From contig NZ_CALLWC010000061.1 in NCBI RefSeq assembly GCF_938015785.1, forward strand, positions 1-38,532: 38,532 nt of DNA, written 5' to 3'. Positions 7,998-16,096 of this stretch are shown here, piece by piece. Both the position numbers and the translations under genes were made by a program. The notes below the pieces were generated by a model that was given only the letters and a program-made list of their open reading frames with translations, searched no databases and was not told the origin of the DNA. The first letter of the stretch is position 1. The number at the start of each line of letters is the position of its first letter. Origin of the DNA: an uncultured Campylobacter sp. Lineage in GTDB: Bacteria; Campylobacterota; Campylobacteria; Campylobacterales; Campylobacteraceae.

Positions 7998-9131
7998 TTA
8001 TTTTTTGATCCGCCTTAGCATACAAAATCCAAGGAAATAAAGCGGCGACATAACGATAAAAATTATGATGTATCTCCATGCCGTGCTCGCAAAAAATAGC
8101 CCCGTAAGTTCCATAAATTTCATCGACGCGCCAGTATAGCGGTCGCCGATACCGATGAAAATAATAGCTGCGAGCTCCACGAGCAGCGCAGGAGCAAATA
8201 GGATCGAGCCTGCAGTTTTGAAAAACATAAACGCAAACGCCTTGAACTTATAATAAAACGAAATGAGCCCAAGTCCGATCACGCCGCAGATGAAAAACTG
8301 CTCGAACTCATCTAGCCCCAGGCTCTTATCCTGTAGGATCGTAGAGATGACGCACAGGATGATAAAGACGTTGTAATTCGCCATTTGACGCATTGGGTAT
8401 TGATCGTGCGTCGCTATGGAGAGTAGGTTTATCGCGCGGTTAAGCGGCAGCAGATAAAATAGCGCAAAACTAAGGAAAATCAGCAGATCCATTACCATAT
8501 AAACCGTATCTTGATTGACGTAGTCTTGGATCTGCGAAAAAGATAGAAATATGCTTGCAATTTGCGAGCGGAATATCAAAATAATGACTATCGGCACTAT
8601 GGGCAGGATTATGGATTTAAGTCCTTCCTTGCGGATAGATGAAGTATAAATTTTACTCTCGACACTTTGCGTAGTGCGCAGATCATCGGTTTGGACGAAC
8701 TCAAATCCAAAGAATTTCGGTTTTTTTGCACTCGTAGGCTTGGCTTTGCGGTTAAATTTAAATTTATTAAATTTTTTTGCGACCTTCGTTTCTTTTACGG
8801 CAGATATATCGTTTGCAATATTTTCGGTAGAGCTTTGAAAGGATGGCGTTTCGGATATATTGTTTTCTGCAGAATTCTTATCACCAAAAATTTCATCGTT
8901 TTGTTTTGCAGATTCTTTTGGCTGTGGGGCTACTTTTTGCGCTACGCGGTCTTTAGATTTAGAGCCCTCGACGCGCTTTATATTTATCGCGCTGGATGTT
9001 AGCGTGTCGAAGCTTACCTCATCGCCATCGGTTAGGCTAGGATCGCGCTCGCCAAGCATTTCGTAGCTATACTCGACCCCGCCTGTGGCGACTATGACAT
9101 TTTCACCTCTGATAAATCCGATAAGTCTCAT
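7998..9131 (-). CDS. Polytopic membrane protein of unknown function with a soluble N-terminal region
   Basis: A 377-residue protein. Residues 1-55 form a small beta-rich domain (MRLIGFIRGENVIVATGG). Residues 56-135 are polar, Lys/Ser/Asn-rich and probably disordered. From about residue 170 there are six hydrophobic segments, beginning with SIILPIVPIVIILIF and ending with YIIIFIVMSPLYFLGFCML. The N-terminal domain plus six-helix body suggests a membrane protein with a cytoplasmic sensor or binding module, but I recognise no family. It lies 60 bases after the glmS stop on the same strand, so it may share a transcript with glmS. It converges with tgt. Confidence 0.75.
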   Translation of the reverse strand: MRLIGFIRGENVIVATGGVEYSYEMLGERDPSLTDGDEVSFDTLTSSAINIKRVEGSKSKDRVAQKVAPQPKESAKQNDEIFGDKNSAENNISETPSFQSSTENIANDISAVKETKVAKKFNKFKFNRKAKPTSAKKPKFFGFEFVQTDDLRTTQSVESKIYTSSIRKEGLKSIILPIVPIVIILIFRSQIASIFLSFSQIQDYVNQDTVYMVMDLLIFLSFALFYLLPLNRAINLLSIATHDQYPMRQMANYNVFIILCVISTILQDKSLGLDEFEQFFICGVIGLGLISFYYKFKAFAFMFFKTAGSILFAPALLVELAAIIFIGIGDRYTGASMKFMELTGLFFASTAWRYIIIFIVMSPLYFLGFCMLRRIKK

Positions 9132-9191
9132 ATACTAACATTCCCCGATTTTTTAATGAGAAATATTAGTCAAAATGAACTTAAAAAACGA

Positions 9192-11009
9192 TTATTCTAC
9201 GGTGACGCTTTTGGCTAAATTTCGCGGCATATCCACATCATTGCCAAGTCTGACGGAGATCTCAAGAGCTAGAATTTGTAAAATTATCATCATCTCAAAA
9301 AATTCGCTCATCGCGTGGCTCTGCTCGCTTGTTTTGATAAAATCATCCGCGATTTCCGGCTCTTCCGGGCTGATAGCTAAAATATACGCATCGCGCGCGG
9401 CAAGCTCTTCGACATTGCTTTTGGTTTTTTCATAAAGTGCATTTTTAGGCATTAGCGCGATCGTAAAAAGATTAGAATCCGCAAGAGCGATCGGACCGTG
9501 TTTCATCTCGCCGCTCGGATAGCCCTCCGCGTGCAGATAAGAGATCTCTTTGAGCTTGAGTGCGCCCTCAAGAGCGAGCGGATAGAAAATATCGCGACCG
9601 ATAAAGAAAAAGCCGTGCCCATGCAGATAGTGCTTACTCATGCGGTAAATTTTATCCTGCAAGCCGTCTTTGATCTTTAAAATTTGCGGGATATGAAGCA
9701 TCGCTGAAATTTCAGCGGAATTCATGCGCGCTGAGATGACCTCGCGCAGATTTGCAAGATAGATCACAAACATCCATAGCACCATTACCTGCGTCGCAAA
9801 AGCCTTCGTGGAGGCTACGCCCTTTTCGATGCCTGCGCGAGTTAGAATCACGCTGCCCGCCATGCGCACGATCGAGCTATTATCGACGTTGCATATCGCA
9901 AGCGTTCTAAGACCGGCTTTTTTAGCGATATGCAGCGCCTCTAAGGTGTCGGCGGTCTCGCCACTTTGCGAGATCACGATAAATAAGGAATTCTTGTTTA
10001 AAAATGGTTCTTTATAGCGGAATTCGCTGGCAACTTCTACTTTTGCGCGGATTTTAGCGATGCGCTCGAAAAGATACGAACTTACGAGCGCGGCGTGATA
10101 GCTCGTACCGCAGGCGCATAGCACGACCTCATCGATCCCCTCAAACAGCGACGCGTCAAGTTCGTCAAATTTTATCTTGCCGCCCTTGATTACGCGCCCC
10201 ATCATCGCTTCGGTTACGACTTGCGCTTGCTCGTAAATTTCTTTTTCCATAAAAAATCTAAAGCCCTCTTTTTGCGCATAGCCTTTATCTTTAGGAAGCT
10301 CACTAAAGGCGCAATTATGCGGTTTAGAGTTTTTAAAAATGTCGATTTGCCCTAGTTTGGCGACGCCGTAAATTTGATCGTCCAGATACGCAGCCGTATT
10401 CGCAAGCCCGATGAGCGGAGCGTCCGAGGAGCTAAAGAAAATTTCGTTTTTATCGTTTTTTGCGACGATGAGCGGAGCTGCATTTTTAGCAAAGAAAATT
10501 TCGCCGGGTGCTGCCTTGGTGATCAAAAGCGTTGCGTATGCGCCTTTTAGCCGTTTAATTGTGGCTTCATATGCCTTAAATGCGTCGTTACTAGCCTTGA
10601 AATTTTTTTCAAAAAGATGTACGATCACTTCGGTATCGGTCTGGCTTAAAAATTTCACGCCGTCCGCTTCGAGCTCATCTTTTAGCTCGATGTAGTTTTC
10701 GATGATGCCGTTATGTACGACGAAGCTAAAATCTCCAAAATGCGGATGCGCGTTAAGCTCGGTGGGCTTTCCGTGCGTCGCCCAGCGAGTATGTCCGATC
10801 GCAACGCCAAAGCCTTGCGAAGTGAAATCTTTCATCTTTTCTTCGAGATTATTTAGCTTGCCGACCGCTTTGAAGTACTTTATATTCGCACTCTCATCCA
10901 TCACGGCAAGCCCAGCGCTGTCATATCCGCGATACTCGAGTTCTTTCAGTCCGTTTATTATGATTTTTTTCTTTTCGGCATTTCCTATGTAGCCTACGAT
11001 TCCACACAT
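9192..11009 (-). CDS. glmS: Glutamine--fructose-6-phosphate aminotransferase (isomerizing)
   Basis: A 605-residue GlmS, which makes glucosamine-6-phosphate from fructose-6-phosphate and glutamine for peptidoglycan and LPS. The N-terminal glutaminase domain starts MCGIVGYIGN, with Cys2 as nucleophile after Met removal, and contains GIGHTRWATHG-like and NAHPH motifs. Two SIS domains follow (CGTSYHAALVSSY near 300, ISQSGETADTLEAL near 345, EGYPSGEMKHGPIAL near 490). The C-terminus PRNLAKSVTVE is the canonical end of the family. AAGGAAAGCAAA precedes the ATG. It is divergent from mqnE; the shared 141-base region 11010-11150 holds both promoters. No glmS ribozyme is seen. Confidence 0.97.
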   Translation of the reverse strand: MCGIVGYIGNAEKKKIIINGLKELEYRGYDSAGLAVMDESANIKYFKAVGKLNNLEEKMKDFTSQGFGVAIGHTRWATHGKPTELNAHPHFGDFSFVVHNGIIENYIELKDELEADGVKFLSQTDTEVIVHLFEKNFKASNDAFKAYEATIKRLKGAYATLLITKAAPGEIFFAKNAAPLIVAKNDKNEIFFSSSDAPLIGLANTAAYLDDQIYGVAKLGQIDIFKNSKPHNCAFSELPKDKGYAQKEGFRFFMEKEIYEQAQVVTEAMMGRVIKGGKIKFDELDASLFEGIDEVVLCACGTSYHAALVSSYLFERIAKIRAKVEVASEFRYKEPFLNKNSLFIVISQSGETADTLEALHIAKKAGLRTLAICNVDNSSIVRMAGSVILTRAGIEKGVASTKAFATQVMVLWMFVIYLANLREVISARMNSAEISAMLHIPQILKIKDGLQDKIYRMSKHYLHGHGFFFIGRDIFYPLALEGALKLKEISYLHAEGYPSGEMKHGPIALADSNLFTIALMPKNALYEKTKSNVEELAARDAYILAISPEEPEIADDFIKTSEQSHAMSEFFEMMIILQILALEISVRLGNDVDMPRNLAKSVTVE

Positions 11010-11039
11010 TTTGCTTTCCTTATTTAAAATTTGGCGCCC

Positions 11040-11045
11040 ATTTTA
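11040..11045 (-). promoter_or_regulatory. Candidate -10 element for glmS
   Basis: On the minus strand the sequence reads GTAAAATGGG about 31 bases before the glmS ATG. TAAAAT is an acceptable -10, and the AT-rich stretch upstream fits an epsilonproteobacterial promoter. Position alone supports it. Confidence 0.35.
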
Positions 11046-11117
11046 CTACGCTATTTTAAATTAACGAAATTCGGCTCTAAATTTAGTCCGCTTATCCATT
11101 TTGTAAGCAAAAAATTA

Positions 11118-11123
11118 TATAAT
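11118..11123 (+). promoter_or_regulatory. Probable -10 element for mqnE
   Basis: A perfect TATAAT in aaattaTATAATtagc lies 27 bases before the mqnE ATG in the divergent glmS/mqnE spacer, leaving a short leader of about 20 bases. Confidence 0.6.
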
Positions 11124-11150
11124 TAGCTCAAAATTTGGCTTGGGAAATCG

Positions 11151-12233
11151 ATGGAAATTTTAGAAAAACTACAAAGCGGCGAGAGATTAAATTACGAAGA
11201 CGGCGTGAAATTATGGGATTTGGATCTTTTCGATCTGGGCAAATTCGCCTTTGCTATTCGCAAGCAAAAAAACGGCAAAAACGTCTATTTCAACGCAAAT
11301 CGTCATATAAATCCTTCGAATTTATGCGCAGATACCTGTAAATTTTGCGCATTTTCGGCGCACCGCAAGAACGACGGGGCTTACACGATGAGCGACGATG
11401 AGATCATGCGTATCGTGGACGAGACGGTAGCGCGCGGCACGAAGGAGATTCATATCGTAAGCTCGCACAATCCGTTCGTTACGCCGCAGCAATATTTGGG
11501 AATTTTTAAAGCGATAAAGCAAAAATATCCGCTTGTGCATATCAAGGCGATGACCGCGGCGGAGATCGATTACTGGCGGCGAAAGTGGAAGATGAGCTAC
11601 GAGGAGACGATAGAGCTGATGATGCAAAGCGGCGTGGATTCGATGCCTGGCGGCGGCGCCGAAATTTTTGACGAGGACGTGCGCGATAAAATTTGCAAAG
11701 GCAAGGTCTCAAGCGAGCAGTGGCTGCAAATCCACTCGCTGTGGCATGCGCGCGGGCGTCAGAGCAACGCCACGATGCTCTTTGGACATATCGAAAGCCG
11801 TGCTCACCGCATTGATCACATCTTGCGCATCCGCGCTCTGCAAGATGAGAGCCTAGCTCGCGATAACGGCGGCGGTTTCAACGCCTTCATCCCGCTCGTG
11901 TATCAGCGCGAGAACAATTACCTGGACGTGAAGGGCTTTTTGGGCTCGGTCGAAATTTTAAAAACGATCGCGATTAGTAGAATTTTGCTTGACAACGTTG
12001 CGCATATCAAGGCGTATTGGGCGACCTCGACCTTAAATTTAGCCCTCGTAGCGCAGGATTTCGGCGCGGATGATCTTGACGGCACGATCGAGAACGAAAG
12101 CATTCAAAGCAGCGCCGGCGCCGGCAGCAAAAAAGGGCAGAGCAAGCGCGATTTTATCGATATGATCAGCACGGCGGGCTTTGTGCCGGTCGAGCGCGAC
12201 AGCTTGTATAACCAGATCGAAATTTACGAATAA
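11151..12233 (+). CDS. mqnE: Aminodeoxyfutalosine synthase, radical SAM (MqnE)
   Basis: A 360-residue radical SAM enzyme that joins dehydrochorismate enol ether (from chorismate via MqnA) to SAM in the futalosine route to menaquinone. The cluster motif is Cys59-x3-Cys63-x2-Cys66 (CADTCKFC). The family motifs GVDSMPGGGAEIFDEDVR, TMLFGHIES, FIPLVYQ and DFGADDLDGT are present. The GGGAEIFDE variant and DDLDGTI ending favour MqnE over the sister enzyme MqnC. GGGA precedes the ATG. The decarboxylase at 19947 may act later in the same pathway, although it is not in the same operon. The small gap to the permease gene suggests co-transcription. Confidence 0.92.
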   Translation: MEILEKLQSGERLNYEDGVKLWDLDLFDLGKFAFAIRKQKNGKNVYFNANRHINPSNLCADTCKFCAFSAHRKNDGAYTMSDDEIMRIVDETVARGTKEIHIVSSHNPFVTPQQYLGIFKAIKQKYPLVHIKAMTAAEIDYWRRKWKMSYEETIELMMQSGVDSMPGGGAEIFDEDVRDKICKGKVSSEQWLQIHSLWHARGRQSNATMLFGHIESRAHRIDHILRIRALQDESLARDNGGGFNAFIPLVYQRENNYLDVKGFLGSVEILKTIAISRILLDNVAHIKAYWATSTLNLALVAQDFGADDLDGTIENESIQSSAGAGSKKGQSKRDFIDMISTAGFVPVERDSLYNQIEIYE

Positions 12234-12251
12234 ATTCTAAAGGAGGAGCAA

Positions 12252-13547
12252 GTGGAGAAATTCTTTCATCTCGCTGCCGCGAAAACGTCGGTAAAACAGG
12301 AGCTTATCGCAGGGCTTACTACGTTTTTGGCGATGATTTACATCGTGCCGGTAAATGCTAACATTATGAGCATCGCAGGCATGCCGTTTGATGCGCTGGT
12401 TACGGCAACTGCGCTTATTACGATAATCGCAACGCTATTTAACGGGCTCTTTGCAAATACCCCCGTAGCGCTTAGCGTCGGCATGGGGCTAAATGCGTAT
12501 TTTACCTTTGCGTTGTGCGTGGATGCGAAGATGCCGTGGCAGAGCGCACTTGGCATCGTAGCGATAAGCGGGGCACTTTTTACCGTGCTTTCGTTTACCA
12601 ATTTTCGCGTTTGGGTTATCAAATCTATCCCGCTTGATCTGCGTCGCGCCATAAGTGCGGGTATCGGGGCTTTCATCTGCTTTATCGGACTTAAACAGAT
12701 GGGCGTCATCGCGCCTAGTCAGGCGACGCTAGTAACTTTAGGAAATTTAAAAGATCTAAACGTTTTACTTGGAATTTTAGGCTTAGCGGTCGTGCTTGTG
12801 CTCTTCGTGCTTAGGATCAAGGCGGCGTTTATCTTAAGCATCTTGATTACTTCGTGCGTTGCGTGGGTGGCTGGAATTTCGCCCGCACCTCATGGCATCG
12901 TAAGCGCGCCAAGCGGCATAACGCCGATATTTGCTAAGCTAGATATCCCCGGAGCGCTAAAGCTCGCGTTTGTACCTTTTATAATCACATTTTTCGTCAC
13001 GCATCTATTCGATAGCATCGGTACTCTAACCGGCGTGGGAAACCGCGCGGGGCTTTTTGGAGAGAATAGCAAAGACGGCATGAAAAAACTATCTAGAAAT
13101 TTAACTTCCGATGCGATAGGAAGCGTCGCAGGCGCCATTATCGGCACGAGCACGGTTACTGCATTTGCTGAAAGCGCGAGCGGAGTAGAAGCGGGCGGCC
13201 GCACGGGGCTTACCGCGGTATTTTGCGCTATATTTTTCGTGCTGACGCTGTTTATGCTACCGCTATTTAAAGCGATCCCTGCAAATGCGATCTATCCGAT
13301 CCTTGTAATGGTCGGGGTTCTGATGTTTAGCGAGCTTGGCAAGATCGATTATAGCGACGCGGGAATTCTAATCCCTGCCTTTTTTATAGTGTTTTTGATG
13401 CCTTTTACCTATTCGATCACCAATGGCTTAAGCTTCGGCTTTATCGCTTATATCGTAGTTAGACTCGCTCAGCGCAGGATAAAAGATTTAAATTTCGGCG
13501 TTTTGACGCTTGGCGCGATTAGCGTTTTAGTATTTTTAATGCATTAA
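12252..13547 (+). CDS. Purine permease, NCS2 family, AzgA (adenine/guanine/hypoxanthine) type
   Basis: A 431-residue transporter of the AzgA branch of NCS2, which imports purine bases with protons across the inner membrane. It starts at a GTG with a strong AAAGGAGGAGCAA site. Characteristic segments are AGLTTFLAMIYIVPVNANI near residue 20, GMGLNAYFTFAL near 77, TLFDSIGTLTGVGNRAG-like near 260, and GTSTVTAFAESASGVEAGGR near 300. About 12-14 hydrophobic helices run the length of the protein. It lies 15 bases before the phosphoribosyltransferase gene, so uptake and salvage are encoded together. Exact base specificity is not readable. Confidence 0.9.
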   Translation: MEKFFHLAAAKTSVKQELIAGLTTFLAMIYIVPVNANIMSIAGMPFDALVTATALITIIATLFNGLFANTPVALSVGMGLNAYFTFALCVDAKMPWQSALGIVAISGALFTVLSFTNFRVWVIKSIPLDLRRAISAGIGAFICFIGLKQMGVIAPSQATLVTLGNLKDLNVLLGILGLAVVLVLFVLRIKAAFILSILITSCVAWVAGISPAPHGIVSAPSGITPIFAKLDIPGALKLAFVPFIITFFVTHLFDSIGTLTGVGNRAGLFGENSKDGMKKLSRNLTSDAIGSVAGAIIGTSTVTAFAESASGVEAGGRTGLTAVFCAIFFVLTLFMLPLFKAIPANAIYPILVMVGVLMFSELGKIDYSDAGILIPAFFIVFLMPFTYSITNGLSFGFIAYIVVRLAQRRIKDLNFGVLTLGAISVLVFLMH

Positions 13548-13562
13548 ATTTTAAGGAAAGAT

Positions 13563-14012
13563 ATGAGATTTTATAGTTTTACTGAGATGGATCGCGACGC
13601 AAGAGTTATAGCAAAGCAGGTTAGGGACGAATTTATGCCCGACGCGATCGTGGCGATCGCTAGAGGCGGGCTCACATTCGGTCACGCGCTAGCCAATGCG
13701 CTTGATATGCGGACGATATTTTCGATAAATTCCATCCACTACGCAGATACCAAAAAGCTCGACACCATCGACGTTTTCAACGTGCCCGATCTAGAGCTTT
13801 ACAAACGCGTGCTGCTGGTGGACGATATCATCGACAGCGGTGACAGCATGGTCGAGATCAAGCGCGTGCTGCTGGAGAAATTCCCGCAAATAGAGCTTAA
13901 AACCGCGGTGATTTTTTACAAACCTAAAGCGCTTATCCAGCCCGATTTTAAAATTTCAAAGACGGATGAGTGGATAAATTTCTTTTGGGAAAATTATACG
14001 ATAGAGGAATGA
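13563..14012 (+). CDS. Purine phosphoribosyltransferase (hypoxanthine/guanine/xanthine type)
   Basis: A 149-residue type I phosphoribosyltransferase that would convert a purine base and PRPP to the nucleotide. The PRPP motif VLLVDDIIDSGDS spans about residues 83-95, and AIARGGLTFG lies near 31-40. A base-specific C-terminal WINFFWENY replaces the usual hood. The length is close to Gpt or Hpt proteins. AAGGAAAGAT precedes the ATG. It follows the purine permease closely, which supports a purine substrate; xanthine versus hypoxanthine/guanine remains open. Confidence 0.85.
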   Translation: MRFYSFTEMDRDARVIAKQVRDEFMPDAIVAIARGGLTFGHALANALDMRTIFSINSIHYADTKKLDTIDVFNVPDLELYKRVLLVDDIIDSGDSMVEIKRVLLEKFPQIELKTAVIFYKPKALIQPDFKISKTDEWINFFWENYTIEE

Positions 14013-14130
14013 AGCGGCGCGCGGTTAAATTTAGCGGCTAAATTTTAAAGGATTCGGCGGCTCAAATTTTATAAAATTTCGGCCGTAGAATTTAGGTCGT
14101 AAATTTAAAGCGCCCGCAGCAAGGATGAGA

Positions 14131-15333
14131 GTGAAGAAGCTTTATCAAAACGAAATTTTCGTGATCTCTATAATGTGCCTGTTTCAGGGCATATTTTTGC
14201 TTTATGCGATTTCAAATTTAAGCATCAGCTACTACGAGGCCGAAATTTTTTATGAGAAAAAATCCCTTGTTTCGCTAATCGCAAATTTAAGCTGCGAAAT
14301 TTTCGGGCGCAACGACTATGCCCTGCGCGTGTCGTTTATTTTGATCCATTTCGCAAACGCCGCGATGATCTATAAAATTTCAAAATTTATTCTAAAGCGC
14401 CGCTTCGATAGAGTAGTCGCTACGGCGCTATTTATGGCGCTTCCTGCATCGATGAGTAGCGCGATCTTGCTAAATCCCGCGGGCATCATCGTTTTTTTCA
14501 CGCTGCTGGCGATCTATTTTGCAAAGAGCGAATACGATATCGCGCTTTTCGTGCTTCTATCCGTTTGCGCCCTGATCGATAAAGCGTTTTTTATGCTATA
14601 CGTCGGCTTTGGAATTTGGGCGCTTTATACGCGCAAAAAGGAGCTTTTGCTACTTTGCATAGCGCTATTTAGCTTCAGCGTGATCTTTTACGACGTAAGC
14701 TCCGAGGGCAAGCCGAAGGGGTATTTTTTAGACACCGTGGGCGTTTTTGCGGGCGCGTTTTCACCTCTCGTGTTTTTATTTTTCATCTACACGATCTATA
14801 GAATTTGGATCAAAGAGGAAAAGAGCCTGCTTTGGTTCATCGCTACGAGCGCGCTTTGTCTAACGATGCTTTTTTCGCTAAGACAGCGCGTGCCGCTTGA
14901 GATGATGCTGCCGTATTGCGTTATCGCTACGCCTCTGATCATTCGGGTTTTATTTAATTCATACCGCGTTAGATTGCCTAAATTTCGCACCTTTCACAAG
15001 ATCGCCGTGGGTGTGACGCTGGTAAGCTTAGCGGTGAGTTATTTTGCAGTGATTTTTAGTGACGTGATGTATGAGGCGATGTTCGCAAACAAGCCGCAGC
15101 GGCATTTCATCTATAAATTTGACGTAGCTAAGGAGCTAGCGAGCGAGCTAAAAAATCGCGGAGTAAAAAGCGTAAGCTGCGAGGACAAGAGGCTCTGCCT
15201 GCGCCTGAAATTTTACGACCTGCCAAGCGGCGAGGATGCGTATATTTATGAGCGAAATTCTGAAAATTCGACACAAAATATAGATATTTACAAGCGAGGC
15301 GTGCGAATTGCTAAATTTTATGTTAAAATATAA
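14131..15333 (+). CDS. Polytopic membrane protein, glycosyltransferase-39-like topology
   Basis: The frame could start at ATG 14125, but that overlaps the AAGGA site (14121-14125); the GTG at 14131, six bases after it, is preferred and gives 400 residues. About ten hydrophobic helices run from residue 10 to 320, followed by a 75-residue soluble C-terminal part. The first loop has acidic residues (SYYEAEIFYEKK) and FGRNDYALRVSF, the pattern of ArnT/PMT-type lipid-linked sugar transferases, with LIANLSCEIFG as in their catalytic loop. Similarity is topological rather than strong. It sits 27 bases before the pseudopilin gene, so the two may be linked; an enzyme that modifies surface structures is possible but unproven. 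Confidence 0.7.
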   Translation: MKKLYQNEIFVISIMCLFQGIFLLYAISNLSISYYEAEIFYEKKSLVSLIANLSCEIFGRNDYALRVSFILIHFANAAMIYKISKFILKRRFDRVVATALFMALPASMSSAILLNPAGIIVFFTLLAIYFAKSEYDIALFVLLSVCALIDKAFFMLYVGFGIWALYTRKKELLLLCIALFSFSVIFYDVSSEGKPKGYFLDTVGVFAGAFSPLVFLFFIYTIYRIWIKEEKSLLWFIATSALCLTMLFSLRQRVPLEMMLPYCVIATPLIIRVLFNSYRVRLPKFRTFHKIAVGVTLVSLAVSYFAVIFSDVMYEAMFANKPQRHFIYKFDVAKELASELKNRGVKSVSCEDKRLCLRLKFYDLPSGEDAYIYERNSENSTQNIDIYKRGVRIAKFYVKI

Positions 15334-15360
15334 ACAAAATTTTTATGAAAGGTAAAAATT

Positions 15361-16050
15361 ATGAAAAAAGCATTTACTATGATAGAGCTGATTTTCATCA
15401 TCGTGGTGGTTGGAATTTTGGCGGCGGTGGCAGTGCCTCAAATCAATCGAAATAGCCTTGTGGAGGCGGCAGATCAAGTAGCTGCTCATATTCGCTATAC
15501 TCAGCAGCTGGCTATGAATGATAACAAATTCGATCCTGACGATCCTAATTGGTTTAAGAGATTTTGGAGGATTCAATTTACCGATCAAGGAGCACCGGGC
15601 TCTGCAGCAGGATGGCGATATAATATATATTGGGATAACGGAGCTTTCCCGGGTTCAAACGGACAACCAAATAGCCTAAATTCTATGGCAGCTGATCCGC
15701 AAAATCCTAACAAACTGCTTACTTCGGGCTTTGCTAGGCAACCTGCCAATACTGATGGTGCAAAAATGAATAAAAAGCTAAATTTAGAAGCAACATATAA
15801 TATAAGCAATATAGAATTTACTAATTGCGGTAATGGAAACAATCATACTATCTCTTTTGATTCTTATGGTCGCCCTATGGGGCAGCTTGCTAATTCTGTA
15901 GTGCCATATGATAGGCTTTTTGTGGGTCAAAATCCATGCGTAATCACGCTTACCAATGATGCGAAAGAGACCGCTAGTATTACTATCGAGCCGGAGACCG
16001 GATACGTAAGATACACGCTAAATTCTAATACCGGCACAGCCGCGCAATAG
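15361..16050 (+). CDS. Type IV pilin-like / pseudopilin protein
   Basis: A 229-residue protein with a classical class III signal: MKKAFTMIELIFIIVVVGIL. The short basic leader is followed by the F-T-M-I-E-L motif, with Glu at +5 after the cleavage point and a hydrophobic helix. Prepilin peptidase would cleave before Phe5. The body is polar and Asn-rich, with TISFDSYGRPMG and SITIEPETGYVR typical of type II secretion or competence minor pseudopilins (GspH-like). Campylobacter uses such proteins in its transformation machinery (Cts), and a Cts-type role is plausible. AAAGG precedes the ATG. The GC content is a little lower than the neighbours. Confidence 0.8.
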   Translation: MKKAFTMIELIFIIVVVGILAAVAVPQINRNSLVEAADQVAAHIRYTQQLAMNDNKFDPDDPNWFKRFWRIQFTDQGAPGSAAGWRYNIYWDNGAFPGSNGQPNSLNSMAADPQNPNKLLTSGFARQPANTDGAKMNKKLNLEATYNISNIEFTNCGNGNNHTISFDSYGRPMGQLANSVVPYDRLFVGQNPCVITLTNDAKETASITIEPETGYVRYTLNSNTGTAAQ

Positions 16051-16096
16051 GACTAATAAAATTTTTACTCAAATTTAAGTAAGCGCAAGGAGAATG

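Noticed and set aside
11010..11150. Possible glmS ribozyme or riboswitch between glmS and mqnE
   Set aside because: No conserved glmS ribozyme core or other known aptamer is visible in the 141 bases.
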